In this document: in pieces, positions 44,622 to 53,230 of the stretch
Layout: the number at the start of each line of letters is the position of its first letter
How positions within the stretch are numbered: position 1 is the first letter of the stretch
Origin: CAIKMD01 sp963803265
GTDB taxonomy: Bacteria > Pseudomonadota > Alphaproteobacteria > ATCC43930 > CGMCC-115725
Reading direction: 5' to 3'
Length of the DNA stretch: 64,000 nt
Assembly: GCA_963803265.1 (NCBI GenBank)
Contig: CAWDLZ010000012.1
Coordinates: 379,498-443,497 of the forward strand
Made by a program: the position numbers and the translations under genes
The notes under the pieces: model-generated
Seen by the model: only the letters and a program-made list of their open reading frames with translations
Database searches by the model: none
What the model was told of the DNA's origin: nothing

Positions 44622-45539
44622 ATGACGCCGCGGCGCAGCGCCAAGCGCGGGCGCGGGCGCGCGGCAAAGCCGACCACGCTCCGCTCGGTCGAGCGCATCA
44701 TCCCGCGCGGCGCCTGGCGGCTCGATATCTATCACCGGCTGCTGACCTTGCCGTGGTCGGGCATCTTCGCGCTGCTCGTCCTCGGTTATGTCTTTTTCAA
44801 TCTCGGATTCGCGGCGCTCTATCTGATCCAGGACGGCAGCATCGCCAACGCGCGGCCGCGCTCCTTCGCCGATGCGTTCTTTTTCAGCGTTCAAACCATG
44901 GCGACGATCGGCTATGGCGAGATGCGGCCGGCGACACTCTACGCCAATCTGCTCGTCACCGGCGAGGTGCTGCTCGGCATGACCGGCTTCGCGGTCGCGA
45001 CCGGACTCGTCTTTGCGCGTTTCTCGCGGCCGACGGCGCGGATGATGTTCAGCAAGGTCGCGGTGATCGCGCCCCATGACGGCGTGCCGACCCTGATGAT
45101 CCGCGCCGCCAATCAGCGCCGCAATCTGATCCTCGAGGCCCAGGTCAGCGTGTCGCTCTTGCGCGACGAGGTCAGCAGCGAGGGCGTGGCCATGCGGCGG
45201 TTCCACGATTTGCGCGTGGTGCGGTCGCGCACGCCGATGTTCGCGCTCTCTTGGACGGTGATGCATCCCATCGACGAGGCGAGCCCGCTCTTTGGCGAGA
45301 CCCGCGACAGCCTCGTTCGCCAGAATGCCGAGATCGTGGCGAGCATCCTCGGCACCGACGAGACCTTCGCGCAGCCGGTCAACGCGCGCCATAGCTATCT
45401 CGCCGAAGAGCTGCGCTGGAACCACCGCTTCGCCGATATCTTGGGCCAAGCCGCGGATGGCCGGCCCAGCATCGACTTCCGGCGGTTCGACGACACGGTC
45501 GAGGCCGCCGAACCGGCGCCGCGCGCGGTGAGGCGATGA
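44622..45539 (+). CDS. Inward-rectifier potassium channel, KirBac1.1-like
   Basis: A 305-residue homotetrameric K+ channel subunit. After a slide helix (SVERIIPRGAWRLDIYHRLL), TM1 spans ~47-69, the pore helix and selectivity filter TMATIGYGEM are at ~92-101 (TIGYG 95-99), and TM2 (~106-128, EVLLGMTGFAVATGLVF) leads to FARFSRPTARMMFS and a cytoplasmic beta-sandwich domain (LMIRAANQRRN, HPIDEASPLFGET). By my alignment the TM2 rectification-control site (Asp172 in Kir2.1, Ile138 in KirBac1.1) is Phe here. ATG 44,622 is preferred to ATG 44,598. Its stop overlaps the potF-like start by four bases. Confidence 0.92.
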   Translation: MTPRRSAKRGRGRAAKPTTLRSVERIIPRGAWRLDIYHRLLTLPWSGIFALLVLGYVFFNLGFAALYLIQDGSIANARPRSFADAFFFSVQTMATIGYGEMRPATLYANLLVTGEVLLGMTGFAVATGLVFARFSRPTARMMFSKVAVIAPHDGVPTLMIRAANQRRNLILEAQVSVSLLRDEVSSEGVAMRRFHDLRVVRSRTPMFALSWTVMHPIDEASPLFGETRDSLVRQNAEIVASILGTDETFAQPVNARHSYLAEELRWNHRFADILGQAADGRPSIDFRRFDDTVEAAEPAPRAVRR

Positions 45540-46636
45540 ACGCGCGCCTCGCGGCCCTCGTCCTCGCCGCCGCGCTCTCAGGCGCCGCGCCGTCCGGCGC
45601 GCAAGAGGAAAAGGTGCTGAACATCTACAATTGGTCCGACTACATCGCCGCCGACACGGTGGCGAATTTCGAGAAAGAGACCGGCATCAAGGTCAATTAC
45701 GACGTCTATGACAGCAACGAGGTCTTGGAGGCCAAGCTCCTGGCCGGCCATTCCGGCTACGATCTGGTGGTGCCATCGGCCGCGCCTTATCTTGCCCGCC
45801 AGGCGGCATCGGGCGTCTATCGCGCGATCGACAAGGATGCGCTGAAGAATTACCGCAATCTCGATCCGCAGCTTCTCGCCGCCGCCGCCCATGCCGATCC
45901 CGGCAACCGCTTCGGCGTGCCCTATATGTGGGGCACGACCGGCTTCGGCTATGACCGCGCGAAAGTCGAAGGCCTCCTCGGCGCGAACGCGCCCACCGGC
46001 AGCTCGGGCCTGATCTTCGATCCGGCCAACGCGAAAAAACTCGGGCCTTGCGGGATTTCGCTACTCGACAGCGCGCAGGAGCTGTTTCCGGCGGCGCTCG
46101 CCTATCTCGGCCGCGATCCCTTGAGCCGCGATCCAGCCGATCTCGACCGCGCCGTGGCCGTGCTCCAGGCGATCCGCCCCTTCATCCGCAAGTTCCATTC
46201 CTCGGAATACATCAACGACCTCGCCAATGGCGATCTTTGCGCCGCCTGGGGCTATTCCGGCGACATCGTGCAGGCGAGAAACCGCGCCGTCGAGGCAAGG
46301 AACGGCGTCGCCATCGCCTACACCATCCCCCAGGAAGGGGCGATGATTTGGATCGACATGATGGCGATCCCGGCAGACGCGCCGCACCCCGGCAACGCGC
46401 TCGCCTTCATCGATTACATCCTGCGCCCCGAGGTCGCGGCCGCGATCAGCGACGCGGTCGCCTATGCCAACCCCAACCTAGCCGCGACGCCTCTCGTTGA
46501 TCCGAATCTCAGCGGCGATCCCAACATCTATCCGCCGGCGGCGGTGCGCGCGCGCCTCTTCTTCGACACGCCGGTCACGCCGCAATACGAGCGGTTGCGC
46601 ACCCGCGCCTGGACGCGGATCAAGACGGGGGAGTGA
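45536..46636 (+). CDS. potF: Polyamine ABC transporter periplasmic binding protein, PotF/PotD-like
   Basis: A 366-residue periplasmic receptor with a short signal peptide ending near SGAQE. The mature start KVLNIYNWSDYIAADTVANFEKETGIKVNYDVYDSNE is the PotD/PotF hallmark, and GVPYMWGTTGFGYDRAKV, YSGDIVQARN and WIDMMAIPADAPHPGNALAFIDYIL carry ligand-site residues. It is most like putrescine-binding PotF. Its ATG lies within the end of the KirBac gene (ATGA overlap), and potG follows after 4 nt, so channel and transporter share one transcript and are translationally coupled. Confidence 0.93.
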   Translation: MNARLAALVLAAALSGAAPSGAQEEKVLNIYNWSDYIAADTVANFEKETGIKVNYDVYDSNEVLEAKLLAGHSGYDLVVPSAAPYLARQAASGVYRAIDKDALKNYRNLDPQLLAAAAHADPGNRFGVPYMWGTTGFGYDRAKVEGLLGANAPTGSSGLIFDPANAKKLGPCGISLLDSAQELFPAALAYLGRDPLSRDPADLDRAVAVLQAIRPFIRKFHSSEYINDLANGDLCAAWGYSGDIVQARNRAVEARNGVAIAYTIPQEGAMIWIDMMAIPADAPHPGNALAFIDYILRPEVAAAISDAVAYANPNLAATPLVDPNLSGDPNIYPPAAVRARLFFDTPVTPQYERLRTRAWTRIKTGE

Positions 46637-46640
46637 GATC

Positions 46641-47732
46641 GTGGCGGCGTATCTCGTCATCGATCGCGTGACGAAGCGCTACCCCGGTGCCGCGGCCGAC
46701 GCGGTCGCCGGGGTCTCGCTCGAATTGGCCCGCGCCGAGTTCTTCGCGCTTTTGGGCCCGTCGGGCTGCGGCAAGACCACCTTGCTCAGGATGCTCGCCG
46801 GCTTCGAGCGGCCGGACCGCGGCCGTATTCTCATCGACGGCCGCGACATGGCGGGCGTGCCGCCCTATGCGCGCCCCGTCAACATGATGTTCCAGTCCTA
46901 TGCGCTGTTTCCGCACATGACCGTCGCCGACAACATCGCCTTCGGGCTGCGCCAGGACGGGATTCCGCGGGGCGCGATCGCGCAACGCGTCGCCGCGATG
47001 CTCGATCTCGTCAAGCTTGGCCCGTTGGCGCGGCGCAAGCCGCATCAGCTTTCGGGCGGCGAGAAGCAGCGCGTCGCCCTGGCGCGCGCGCTCGTCAAGG
47101 AGCCCAAATTATTGTTGCTCGACGAGCCCCTGACCGCGCTCGACCGGAAGCTCCGCGAGGAGACGCGCTTCGAGCTGGTGCGCATCCAGCGCCGGGTCGG
47201 CATTACCTTCCTCCTGGTCACGCACGACCAGGAGGAAGCGATGAGCATGGCCTCGCGCATCGCGGTGATGAACGAGGGCCGCATCGCCCAGATGGGTCCG
47301 CCCGAAGAGGTCTATGAGCGCCCTTGCGACCGGTTCGTCGCAGGGTTTTTGGGCGCGGTCAATCTCTTCGCCGCGCGCGTGCGGTCGGTCGAGAGGGGAA
47401 TCGTCGCTCTCGACAGCGCGGAGGCGGGCGGGCGCTTCACCGCCGCGCATGGCCGCGATCTCGCGCCCGGCACCGAGGTCGACCTCGCCATCCGGCCCGA
47501 GAAGATCGCCGTTGGGGCGGCCGCCGATCCGACTTGGGCCAACGCGCTCGGCGGCACGGTGCGCGGGATCGCCTATCGCGGCGAGGCCTCGGATGTCGAG
47601 ATCGAGCTGGCTACGGCCAAAATTCTGCGCGCGACCATCGCCAATACCGGCGCGGCGCGGCTCGCCCTCTCCCTCGGCCAGCCGGTCTCGCTCGGCTGGG
47701 GCAGAGAGGCCGCGGTGGTGCTCGAGCGGTGA
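46641..47732 (+). CDS. potG: Polyamine ABC transporter ATPase, PotG-like
   Basis: A 363-residue ATPase. Walker A GPSGCGKTT is at ~39-47, the Q-loop in MMFQSYALFPHM, the signature LSGGEKQR near 139, Walker B LLLLDEP near 158 and the H-loop in LLVTHDQEEAM. The C-terminal TOBE domain (residues ~270-363) is typical of PotA/PotG. GTG 46,641 starts 4 nt after potF, and the stop overlaps the potH GTG by four bases. It energises uptake of putrescine or spermidine. Confidence 0.93.
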   Translation: MAAYLVIDRVTKRYPGAAADAVAGVSLELARAEFFALLGPSGCGKTTLLRMLAGFERPDRGRILIDGRDMAGVPPYARPVNMMFQSYALFPHMTVADNIAFGLRQDGIPRGAIAQRVAAMLDLVKLGPLARRKPHQLSGGEKQRVALARALVKEPKLLLLDEPLTALDRKLREETRFELVRIQRRVGITFLLVTHDQEEAMSMASRIAVMNEGRIAQMGPPEEVYERPCDRFVAGFLGAVNLFAARVRSVERGIVALDSAEAGGRFTAAHGRDLAPGTEVDLAIRPEKIAVGAAADPTWANALGGTVRGIAYRGEASDVEIELATAKILRATIANTGAARLALSLGQPVSLGWGREAAVVLER

Positions 47733-48610
47733 GCGCGATCTCGGCCTCGGATCGGCTGCGCCGCGCGCTCGTCATCGCCCTGCCTTACGCCTGGCTCGTG
47801 CTGTTCTTTCTCGTGCCGTTCGCGATCGTGTTCAAGATCAGCCTCGCCGAGCAGGCGACCGCCATTCCGCCCTACACCCCGCTCGTCGCCGCGGGCCGCG
47901 TCGAGGCCAGCGCCGCCAATTATCTGTTTCTGCTCGGCGACAGCCTTTATGCGCGGGCCTACGTCAATTCCATCTGGTTCGCTTTCTGGGCGACCTCGGG
48001 CTGTCTGCTGATCGGGTATCCGCTCGCCTACGGCATCGTTCGCGCGCCGGCGCGCTGGCGCAACGCGCTGCTGCTGCTCGTGATCCTGCCGTTCTGGACC
48101 AGCTTCCTCATACGGGTCTATGCCTGGATCGGCCTCCTCAAGGGCAACGGGCTCATCGACAACGCCCTGATGGGGCTGGGCCTCGTCCACGCGCCGCTGC
48201 CGCTCCTCAACAATGCCTTCGCGGTCTATGTCGGGCTCATTTATTCCTATCTGCCTTATATGGTGCTGCCGCTTTACGCGTCGCTCGAAAAGCTCGATCC
48301 GGCGCTGCTCGAGGCCGCTTCGGATCTCGGCTGCCGCCCGGCACAGGCGTTTTGGCGGGTGACGATGCCATTGTCGCTGCCCGGCGTCATCGCCGGCTCG
48401 CTCCTCGTGTTCATCCCGATGTGCGGCGAGTTCATCATCCCCGATCTCCTCGGCGGCCCCGACACCTTGATGATCGGCAAGGTGCTGTGGGACGAGTTCT
48501 TCACCAACCGCGACTGGCCGCTCGCCTCGGCGGTGGCGGTGGTGATGCTGGTGCTGCTGACCCTGCCGATGGGGATTTTGCGCCGCTATTTGACCGGCGC
48601 CGAGACATGA
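47729..48610 (+). CDS. potH: Polyamine ABC transporter permease, PotH-like
   Basis: A 293-residue inner-membrane permease with six helices. The first helix IALPYAWLVLFFLVPFAIVFKISLAE is typical of PotB/PotH, and the coupling EAA loop is LEAASDLGCRPAQAFWRVTMPLSLPG. Its GTG start overlaps the potG stop and its own stop overlaps the potI ATG (ATGA), indicating strict co-expression. It forms the channel with PotI. Confidence 0.92.
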   Translation: MSAISASDRLRRALVIALPYAWLVLFFLVPFAIVFKISLAEQATAIPPYTPLVAAGRVEASAANYLFLLGDSLYARAYVNSIWFAFWATSGCLLIGYPLAYGIVRAPARWRNALLLLVILPFWTSFLIRVYAWIGLLKGNGLIDNALMGLGLVHAPLPLLNNAFAVYVGLIYSYLPYMVLPLYASLEKLDPALLEAASDLGCRPAQAFWRVTMPLSLPGVIAGSLLVFIPMCGEFIIPDLLGGPDTLMIGKVLWDEFFTNRDWPLASAVAVVMLVLLTLPMGILRRYLTGAET

Positions 48611-49419
48611 TCAACCGGCTGTCGCCCTTCTTAGCGACGACGATGGCTCTCGGCTTCGTGTTTCTTTATGGGCCGATCGCCTCGGTCATCGTCTATTCCT
48701 TCAATGCATCGCGCCTCGTCACCGTCTGGGCGGGCTTCTCGACCCGGTGGTATGGCGAGCTCCTGGCGAACGAGCAGATCAAGAGCGCGGCGGCGACGAG
48801 CTTCGAGATCGCGCTCGCTGCGGCTTCGGGCGCGCTCGTTCTCGGCACGCTCGCGGGCTTCGCCCTGGCGCGCTACCGGCGGTTCAAGGGCCGCACCCTC
48901 TTCGGCGCGCTCGTCACTGGGCCGCTCGTCATGCCCGAGGTCATCACCGGCCTGTCCTTGCTCTTGTTGTTTGTCGCCCTCGAGCAGGCGATCGGCTGGC
49001 CGAGGGGGCGCGGCATTCCGACCATCATCATCGCCCATATCACCTTGGGAATGGCCTATGTGTCGGTCGTCGTCGAGGCCCGGCTCGCCGCCTTCGACCG
49101 CTCGCTCGAGGAGGCGGCGCTCGATCTAGGCGCCAGGCACTGGAAGGTCTTTGCCGTCATCACCTTGCCGCTCATCGCCCCGGCCCTGGCCGCGGGCTGG
49201 CTGCTGGCTTTCACGCTGTCGCTCGACGATCTCGTGATTGCGAGCTTCACCACCGGGCCGTCCGCGACGACTCTGCCGATGGTGATCTTCTCGAGCGTGC
49301 GCCTCGGCGTCAGCCCGCAAATCAACGCCCTCGCCACCATTCTGTTGCTGGTGGTCGCGGTGGCGATTCTCGTCGCCGGCAGGGTCCTCGCTAAAACTCG
49401 TAAGCCAGCAGGGACGTGA
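48607..49419 (+). CDS. potI: Polyamine ABC transporter permease, PotI-like
   Basis: A 270-residue inner-membrane permease with six helices, second half of the PotH/PotI pair. N-terminal MALGFVFLYGPIASVIVYSFNAS is typical of PotC/PotI, and the EAA loop is LEEAALDLGARHWKVFAVITLPLIAP. LAFTLSLDDLVIASFTTGP matches the conserved cytoplasmic stretch of the group. The last 29 nt overlap the 3' end of the convergent apt gene, an unusual tail-to-tail overlap that may link their transcripts. Confidence 0.92.
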   Translation: MINRLSPFLATTMALGFVFLYGPIASVIVYSFNASRLVTVWAGFSTRWYGELLANEQIKSAAATSFEIALAAASGALVLGTLAGFALARYRRFKGRTLFGALVTGPLVMPEVITGLSLLLLFVALEQAIGWPRGRGIPTIIIAHITLGMAYVSVVVEARLAAFDRSLEEAALDLGARHWKVFAVITLPLIAPALAAGWLLAFTLSLDDLVIASFTTGPSATTLPMVIFSSVRLGVSPQINALATILLLVVAVAILVAGRVLAKTRKPAGT

Positions 49420-49906
49420 CCGGAACATCGAGCTTCTTTCGCCCGTCGAGGCCGGTGAGCTCGATGATGAAGGCGGCGCCGACCACGTTTCCGCCGACCA
49501 TGCGGCACAGTCGGACCGCCGCCGCCATGGTGCCGCCGGTCGCGAGCAGATCGTCGAGCACCACGACCCGCTGCCCGGCGGCGATCGCATCGGATTTGAT
49601 TTCCACCGTGTCGCTGCCGTATTCGAGGTCGTAGGTGTGGGGAATGGTGGGGCCCGGCAGCTTGCCTTTCTTCCGGATCATCACGAAGCCGCAATTCAGG
49701 AGGACGGCAACCGGCGCGGCGACGAGAAAGCCGCGCGATTCGATGCCGGCGAGGAGATCGGGTTTGAGCGGCCGAACCGCTTCGGTCAGGCCGGCGACGG
49801 TCTCCTTCCAGGCACCGGGGTGCTTGAGCAGGGTCGAGATGTCGTAGAACAGGATGCCTTTTCTCGGGAAATCGGGAATGCCGCGGATATGCTGCTTGAG
49901 GTCCAT
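49391..49906 (-). CDS. apt: Adenine phosphoribosyltransferase
   Basis: A 171-residue purine-salvage enzyme converting adenine and PRPP to AMP. IRGIPDFPRKGILFYDISTLL is the family N-terminus, GIESRGFLVAAPVAV follows, and the PRPP-binding motif is VVVLDDLLATGGTM (about residues 116-129). Length is normal (~170-180). It converges on potI with a 29-nt overlap. The other neighbour, a DUF6969-like gene, is divergent and 210 nt away. Confidence 0.95.
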   Translation of the reverse strand: MDLKQHIRGIPDFPRKGILFYDISTLLKHPGAWKETVAGLTEAVRPLKPDLLAGIESRGFLVAAPVAVLLNCGFVMIRKKGKLPGPTIPHTYDLEYGSDTVEIKSDAIAAGQRVVVLDDLLATGGTMAAAVRLCRMVGGNVVGAAFIIELTGLDGRKKLDVPVTSLLAYEF

Positions 49907-50116
49907 GCGCTCTCCTTGAGCATTTGCCGGCGAAGGGGATACCGTCGCTCGCGACGCGAGCGACCGCCAGCAGAAAATGCGAGCAAATCAATTGGGTCGT
50001 CGGGACGGTTAATTTACCCGAGTCGCGGCCGCGTGACAGGCCAAAGATTCCCGCGAGGTCTTGCCAGCGCCGCCGCGCCGGGACATAACGGCTCAGGAGC
50101 CGCTCCGGAACATTGC

Positions 50117-50905
50117 ATGGTCGATTTCGCTCGACTGAGCCGGGCCGAATTGGAAGCCATGGCAGCTTGCGGTCGCGCGCTGCTTGATTGCCAGCGCGCG
50201 CTCGAAACGGCCAACAGCTCGGTGCTGGCCGAGGCCTTGCAGGGCGCGGCCACGGTCTATACGTGGCAGCACTATCCCGCGGGCGACGTTCTCGACCCCG
50301 CAAGCCGCGCCCAGTATTTCTATCATGCCCATGCGGAATCGGAGCGGCGGCCGGGCGCGGTCGGCGACGAGCATGGCCATTTCCATACCTTTCTACGCGC
50401 CAGCGGCATGCCGGCCGGGGTGCGCCCGCTGGTGATGCCCGAGCTCGCTATCGCCGAGAATCCGGCCGCGCCCAAGGCGCCGCTGATGCCTTCGGCGCCG
50501 CAAAGCGCCGAAGGCGAGGACGCCGATCCCTGGAGCCACCTCGTCGCCATCGCGATGGACGCCGGCGGCAAGCCGCTGCGCTTCTTCACCACCAATCGCT
50601 GGGTCACCGGCGAGACCTGGTTTCCCGCCCGCGACGTAACCCAGATGCTCGATCGCTTCGCGCTCGGCCCGGTGCCGCCATCGCCGCACCTCAACAATTG
50701 GCTCGTGGCGCTGCTTGGGCTCTACAAGCCGCTGCTCGCCGATCTCCTGGCCCGGCGCGACGCCGCGGTGATGGATTGGCGCCGGCGCTGGCGCGCCAAG
50801 GTGCACGTCTTCGAGGATCGGCGTCTCGAGATCACCTCGACCCTCGAGATCGACCTCGACTCTCAGCTCGCCAAGATCGCCGCGGCGCTACGCCTCGTCG
50901 CTTGA
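50117..50905 (+). CDS. Conserved hypothetical protein, DUF6969-like
   Basis: A 262-residue cytoplasmic protein. It has a helical start (LSRAELEAMAACGRALLDCQRALE) and a central conserved part, WQHYPAGDVLDPASRAQYFYHAHAE, EHGHFHTFLR, HLVAIAMDAGGKPLRFFTTNRWVTGETWFPA, that resembles the DUF6969 family as I recall it. Several conserved histidines (HAHAE, HGHFH) could bind a metal, but no activity is known. ATG 50,117 has CGGAAC upstream. It does not overlap its neighbours and probably has its own promoter in the 210-nt gap after apt. Confidence 0.8.
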   Translation: MVDFARLSRAELEAMAACGRALLDCQRALETANSSVLAEALQGAATVYTWQHYPAGDVLDPASRAQYFYHAHAESERRPGAVGDEHGHFHTFLRASGMPAGVRPLVMPELAIAENPAAPKAPLMPSAPQSAEGEDADPWSHLVAIAMDAGGKPLRFFTTNRWVTGETWFPARDVTQMLDRFALGPVPPSPHLNNWLVALLGLYKPLLADLLARRDAAVMDWRRRWRAKVHVFEDRRLEITSTLEIDLDSQLAKIAAALRLVA

Positions 50906-50913
50906 GCCGGCGG

Positions 50914-51174
50914 TCAGCGGCCGGGCGAAGGCGCCGCCGAAACCGGCAGATGATTGGCGCGCAGACATTCTTGGCGCGCGGCCTCGCGCTTTGCGTTGCC
51001 ATCGGGGGTGTGGTCGGGGAACTTCGCATTGGCCTGCGCGGCGCATTTGTCCATCTGCTTCCAGATCGCGAAGTTCTGAGTTTGCGCGGGATCGGCGCGG
51101 GCCGCGCGCGGCGCCGCTAGGCCTAGCGCCGTCACCAGCGCGAGCAGGATCAAGGGGGCGTTATGCCGCGCCAT
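50914..51174 (-). CDS. Small secreted hypothetical protein
   Basis: An 86-residue protein with a signal peptide (APLILLALVTALGLAAPRAARA, cleavage near residue 27). The mature part, FAIWKQMDKCAAQANAKFPDHTPDGNAKREAARQECLRA, contains two cysteines that could form a disulfide and the 'CAxxAxxxFPDxT...R' pattern of small periplasmic alphaproteobacterial proteins. It is encoded 7 nt after the membrane protein at 51,182-51,511 and probably co-transcribed. Function unknown. Confidence 0.75.
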   Translation of the reverse strand: MARHNAPLILLALVTALGLAAPRAARADPAQTQNFAIWKQMDKCAAQANAKFPDHTPDGNAKREAARQECLRANHLPVSAAPSPGR

Positions 51175-51181
51175 CGCCGCC

Positions 51182-51511
51182 TCAGCCCCGTGCCGGGTCG
51201 CGGCGCCGGCCGCGCCACAACATCATCGGGAGGCAGATCGCGATATAGGCGAAGAGCGGCGCCGCGATGAGGAGGACCGAATCGCCCTGCTCGCGTCGTA
51301 ACAGTTGCCGTGCCGTCTCGCGCGCCTCGGCCAGGCAGGTCGCCGCCGCCGGGCCGACGCGCTCGCCGCAGGTATCGTTGACGTAATCGCCGACCGTGGT
51401 CACACGCCCGTTGACCCGCACCGCGTCCTTGAATTGCGGATAAATGCGCCAGGTCATGGCGACCATCCACGTCACGGCGAGCAGAACGAAATAACGCGAT
51501 ATCCTCGGCAT
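51182..51511 (-). CDS. Hypothetical membrane protein, 109 aa
   Basis: A 109-residue protein with two membrane helices, YFVLLAVTWMVAMTWRIYP near the N-terminus and DSVLLIAAPLFAYIAICLPMMLW near the C-terminus. The periplasmic loop between them carries two cysteines (DTCGERVGPAAATC). The protein ends in a basic RGRRRDPARG tail. It is first in a two-gene set with the small secreted protein; the IS1380 copy 2 element begins about 65 nt upstream of it, close enough to affect its promoter. Confidence 0.75.
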   Translation of the reverse strand: MPRISRYFVLLAVTWMVAMTWRIYPQFKDAVRVNGRVTTVGDYVNDTCGERVGPAAATCLAEARETARQLLRREQGDSVLLIAAPLFAYIAICLPMMLWRGRRRDPARG

Positions 51512-51577
51512 GGCGACCAGAGAAAAATTGTACCCGACGGCATTATAACGCGGCGCCTGGCAGGGGTACCCGCCTTC

Positions 51578-53212
51578 TCTAGCCGTTTGTATTCACGAGC
51601 GTAGCGCGATTTTCGGCGCACCACGATTCTTTTGAAGTGTGACAAGGCTGATCCATCGCGTTCGTTACGACGCTGATCGGGATTTTATTGGGTCGAGGGC
51701 TGGAGGTTGCGGGAAGGGTTCGGCGGGGCACATCGCCCCGTGGGTCATGGTCCCGCAGCGGCGAAGCGGCCGGCGAGCAGCCGGAAGATCGCTGCGTCCG
51801 GGCAAGCTGTCGGCAGCCAGAGGCGAATTCGAGCGGCGCCCTCGACGACGCGGGCGGCGATCTTGATCAGCCGCAATCGCAGCGTCGTGAACTCGGCCGT
51901 TCTCCAAGAGGAACGCTTGGGCGCGGCAGCGCGCAGAGTGAGAAGCAGCCAATAAGCCGCCGTGTGCAGGATGAGGCGCATCTGATTGGCCCGCGGGTCA
52001 CGGCACGACGTACGATCCGAGGCGAGCTGGGCCTTGTGTAGCTTGATGAAGTTCTCCGCTTGGCCGCGGCCACAGTAGACTGTCTCATAGAGATGCTTGG
52101 CGCTGCCCTTGAGCGAGGTGACGACGTAACGGACATCGAGGCCGAGCTTCGTCGCCTCGATCCGGGCGACGACACGGCGCTGTCTTTGCCAACTCTTGGC
52201 GCCGTAACGCAGCGTGCTCCAGCGGCGCAGCTTCTCGGTTCCGGTCACCGCGCGCTCGACGCACACCGCGTCGGCAACCGACCGGATCATGCCGGCGAGC
52301 ACCGGGTTGCCGCCGAAGCCGAAGATGTAGCCAATCCCATTGGCTTCGCACCAATCCATCGCCTTGACTCGACCGTAGTGGCTGTCACCGCGCACCAGGA
52401 TGTTGACCTTCGGCCAGTGCCGGCGAATGCGGGCAATGACATGCTTCAGGATCGTGCGCACTTCGATCCCGCCCGGCGTCTTGCCGCTGCGCAGGATGAC
52501 GGCAACGGGCTTGCCGCTCGTCCCCTCGTAGATATGGATCGGCAGGAAGCAGCGTTCGTCGTAATGCGCGTTGAACAGCGATAACTGCTGCCGGCCATGC
52601 ACCGCGTCGAAGGTGTCGTCGATGTCGAGAATAATCGAAGCCGGCGCCCGCGCGTAACTGGCACAGAACTGATCCACCAGCGCCAGCATCAGTCGCGCGA
52701 TCTCGATCCGCGACGGCGCATTCTCCAACCGCGACATGGTCGGTTGCGAGCACAGCGCCTCGCCGCTTCCCGGTGCTCGGCCCACCGCCATCTTGAATAC
52801 CGGGTCGTCCCGCAGTTTGTTGCAGTCGTTGGCGTCCTCGTACCCCGCCGCGATCGCAAACATCCGAAGCCGCAGCATCTCCTCGACCGTGTGATCGATG
52901 CGATCGGAATCACGGCGATCCTTCAGGCAGGTCGCGAGGCGCGCTGCAACGCCCAGATGCCGCTCGACCCCGCGCAGCAGCAGCACGCCCGCATCCGACG
53001 ACAGCATCCCGCCGTCGAAAGCTACGCTCACTTTCTTGCGGCAAATCGCTGGCAGGGAAAACGGCAGGAGGTTATCTTTGTTCATGGCGGATGTGGCGCT
53101 CCGTGATCGCGGCTTCGACTCTGTCCTGACAACAGAATCATGCTCGCAATCAGCGGCTTACGCTACATCCGCCAGCCTACAATCGCTCCCGTCGTGAATA
53201 AGGCGGGCTAGG
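51578..53212 (-). mobile_element. IS1380-family insertion sequence, copy 2
   Basis: A 1635-nt element with the same imperfect 20-nt terminal inverted repeats as copy 1 (CTAGCC ... TATTCACGA at each end) and an intact transposase gene. It lies in the same orientation as copy 1, 14.35 kb away. The flanks are CTTC on the left and TTAAAAG on the right; no direct repeat is visible, so either the target duplication was lost or the flanks were rearranged after insertion. Confidence 0.92.
51745..53085 (-). CDS. IS1380-family transposase
   Basis: A 446-residue DDE transposase, uninterrupted in this copy. The N-terminal FDGGMLSSDAGVLLLRGVERHLG and VEEMLRLRMFAIAAGYEDANDCNKLR segments are hallmarks of IS1380 transposases; catalytic aspartates lie in IILDIDDTFDAVHG and ILVRGDSHYGR. 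It moves the element by cut-and-paste or replicative transposition. The reading frame ends 167 nt inside the left terminus. Compared with copy 1, no frameshifts occur, so this copy is the likely active one. Confidence 0.92.
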   Translation of the reverse strand: MNKDNLLPFSLPAICRKKVSVAFDGGMLSSDAGVLLLRGVERHLGVAARLATCLKDRRDSDRIDHTVEEMLRLRMFAIAAGYEDANDCNKLRDDPVFKMAVGRAPGSGEALCSQPTMSRLENAPSRIEIARLMLALVDQFCASYARAPASIILDIDDTFDAVHGRQQLSLFNAHYDERCFLPIHIYEGTSGKPVAVILRSGKTPGGIEVRTILKHVIARIRRHWPKVNILVRGDSHYGRVKAMDWCEANGIGYIFGFGGNPVLAGMIRSVADAVCVERAVTGTEKLRRWSTLRYGAKSWQRQRRVVARIEATKLGLDVRYVVTSLKGSAKHLYETVYCGRGQAENFIKLHKAQLASDRTSCRDPRANQMRLILHTAAYWLLLTLRAAAPKRSSWRTAEFTTLRLRLIKIAARVVEGAARIRLWLPTACPDAAIFRLLAGRFAAAGP

Positions 53213-53230
53213 TTAAAAGATATTTATACC

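Noticed and set aside
37227..53212. A composite transposon bounded by the two IS1380 copies
   Set aside because: The outer flanks show no target duplication, and the enclosed genes are core functions (rnhA, thrB, apt) expected in the chromosome.
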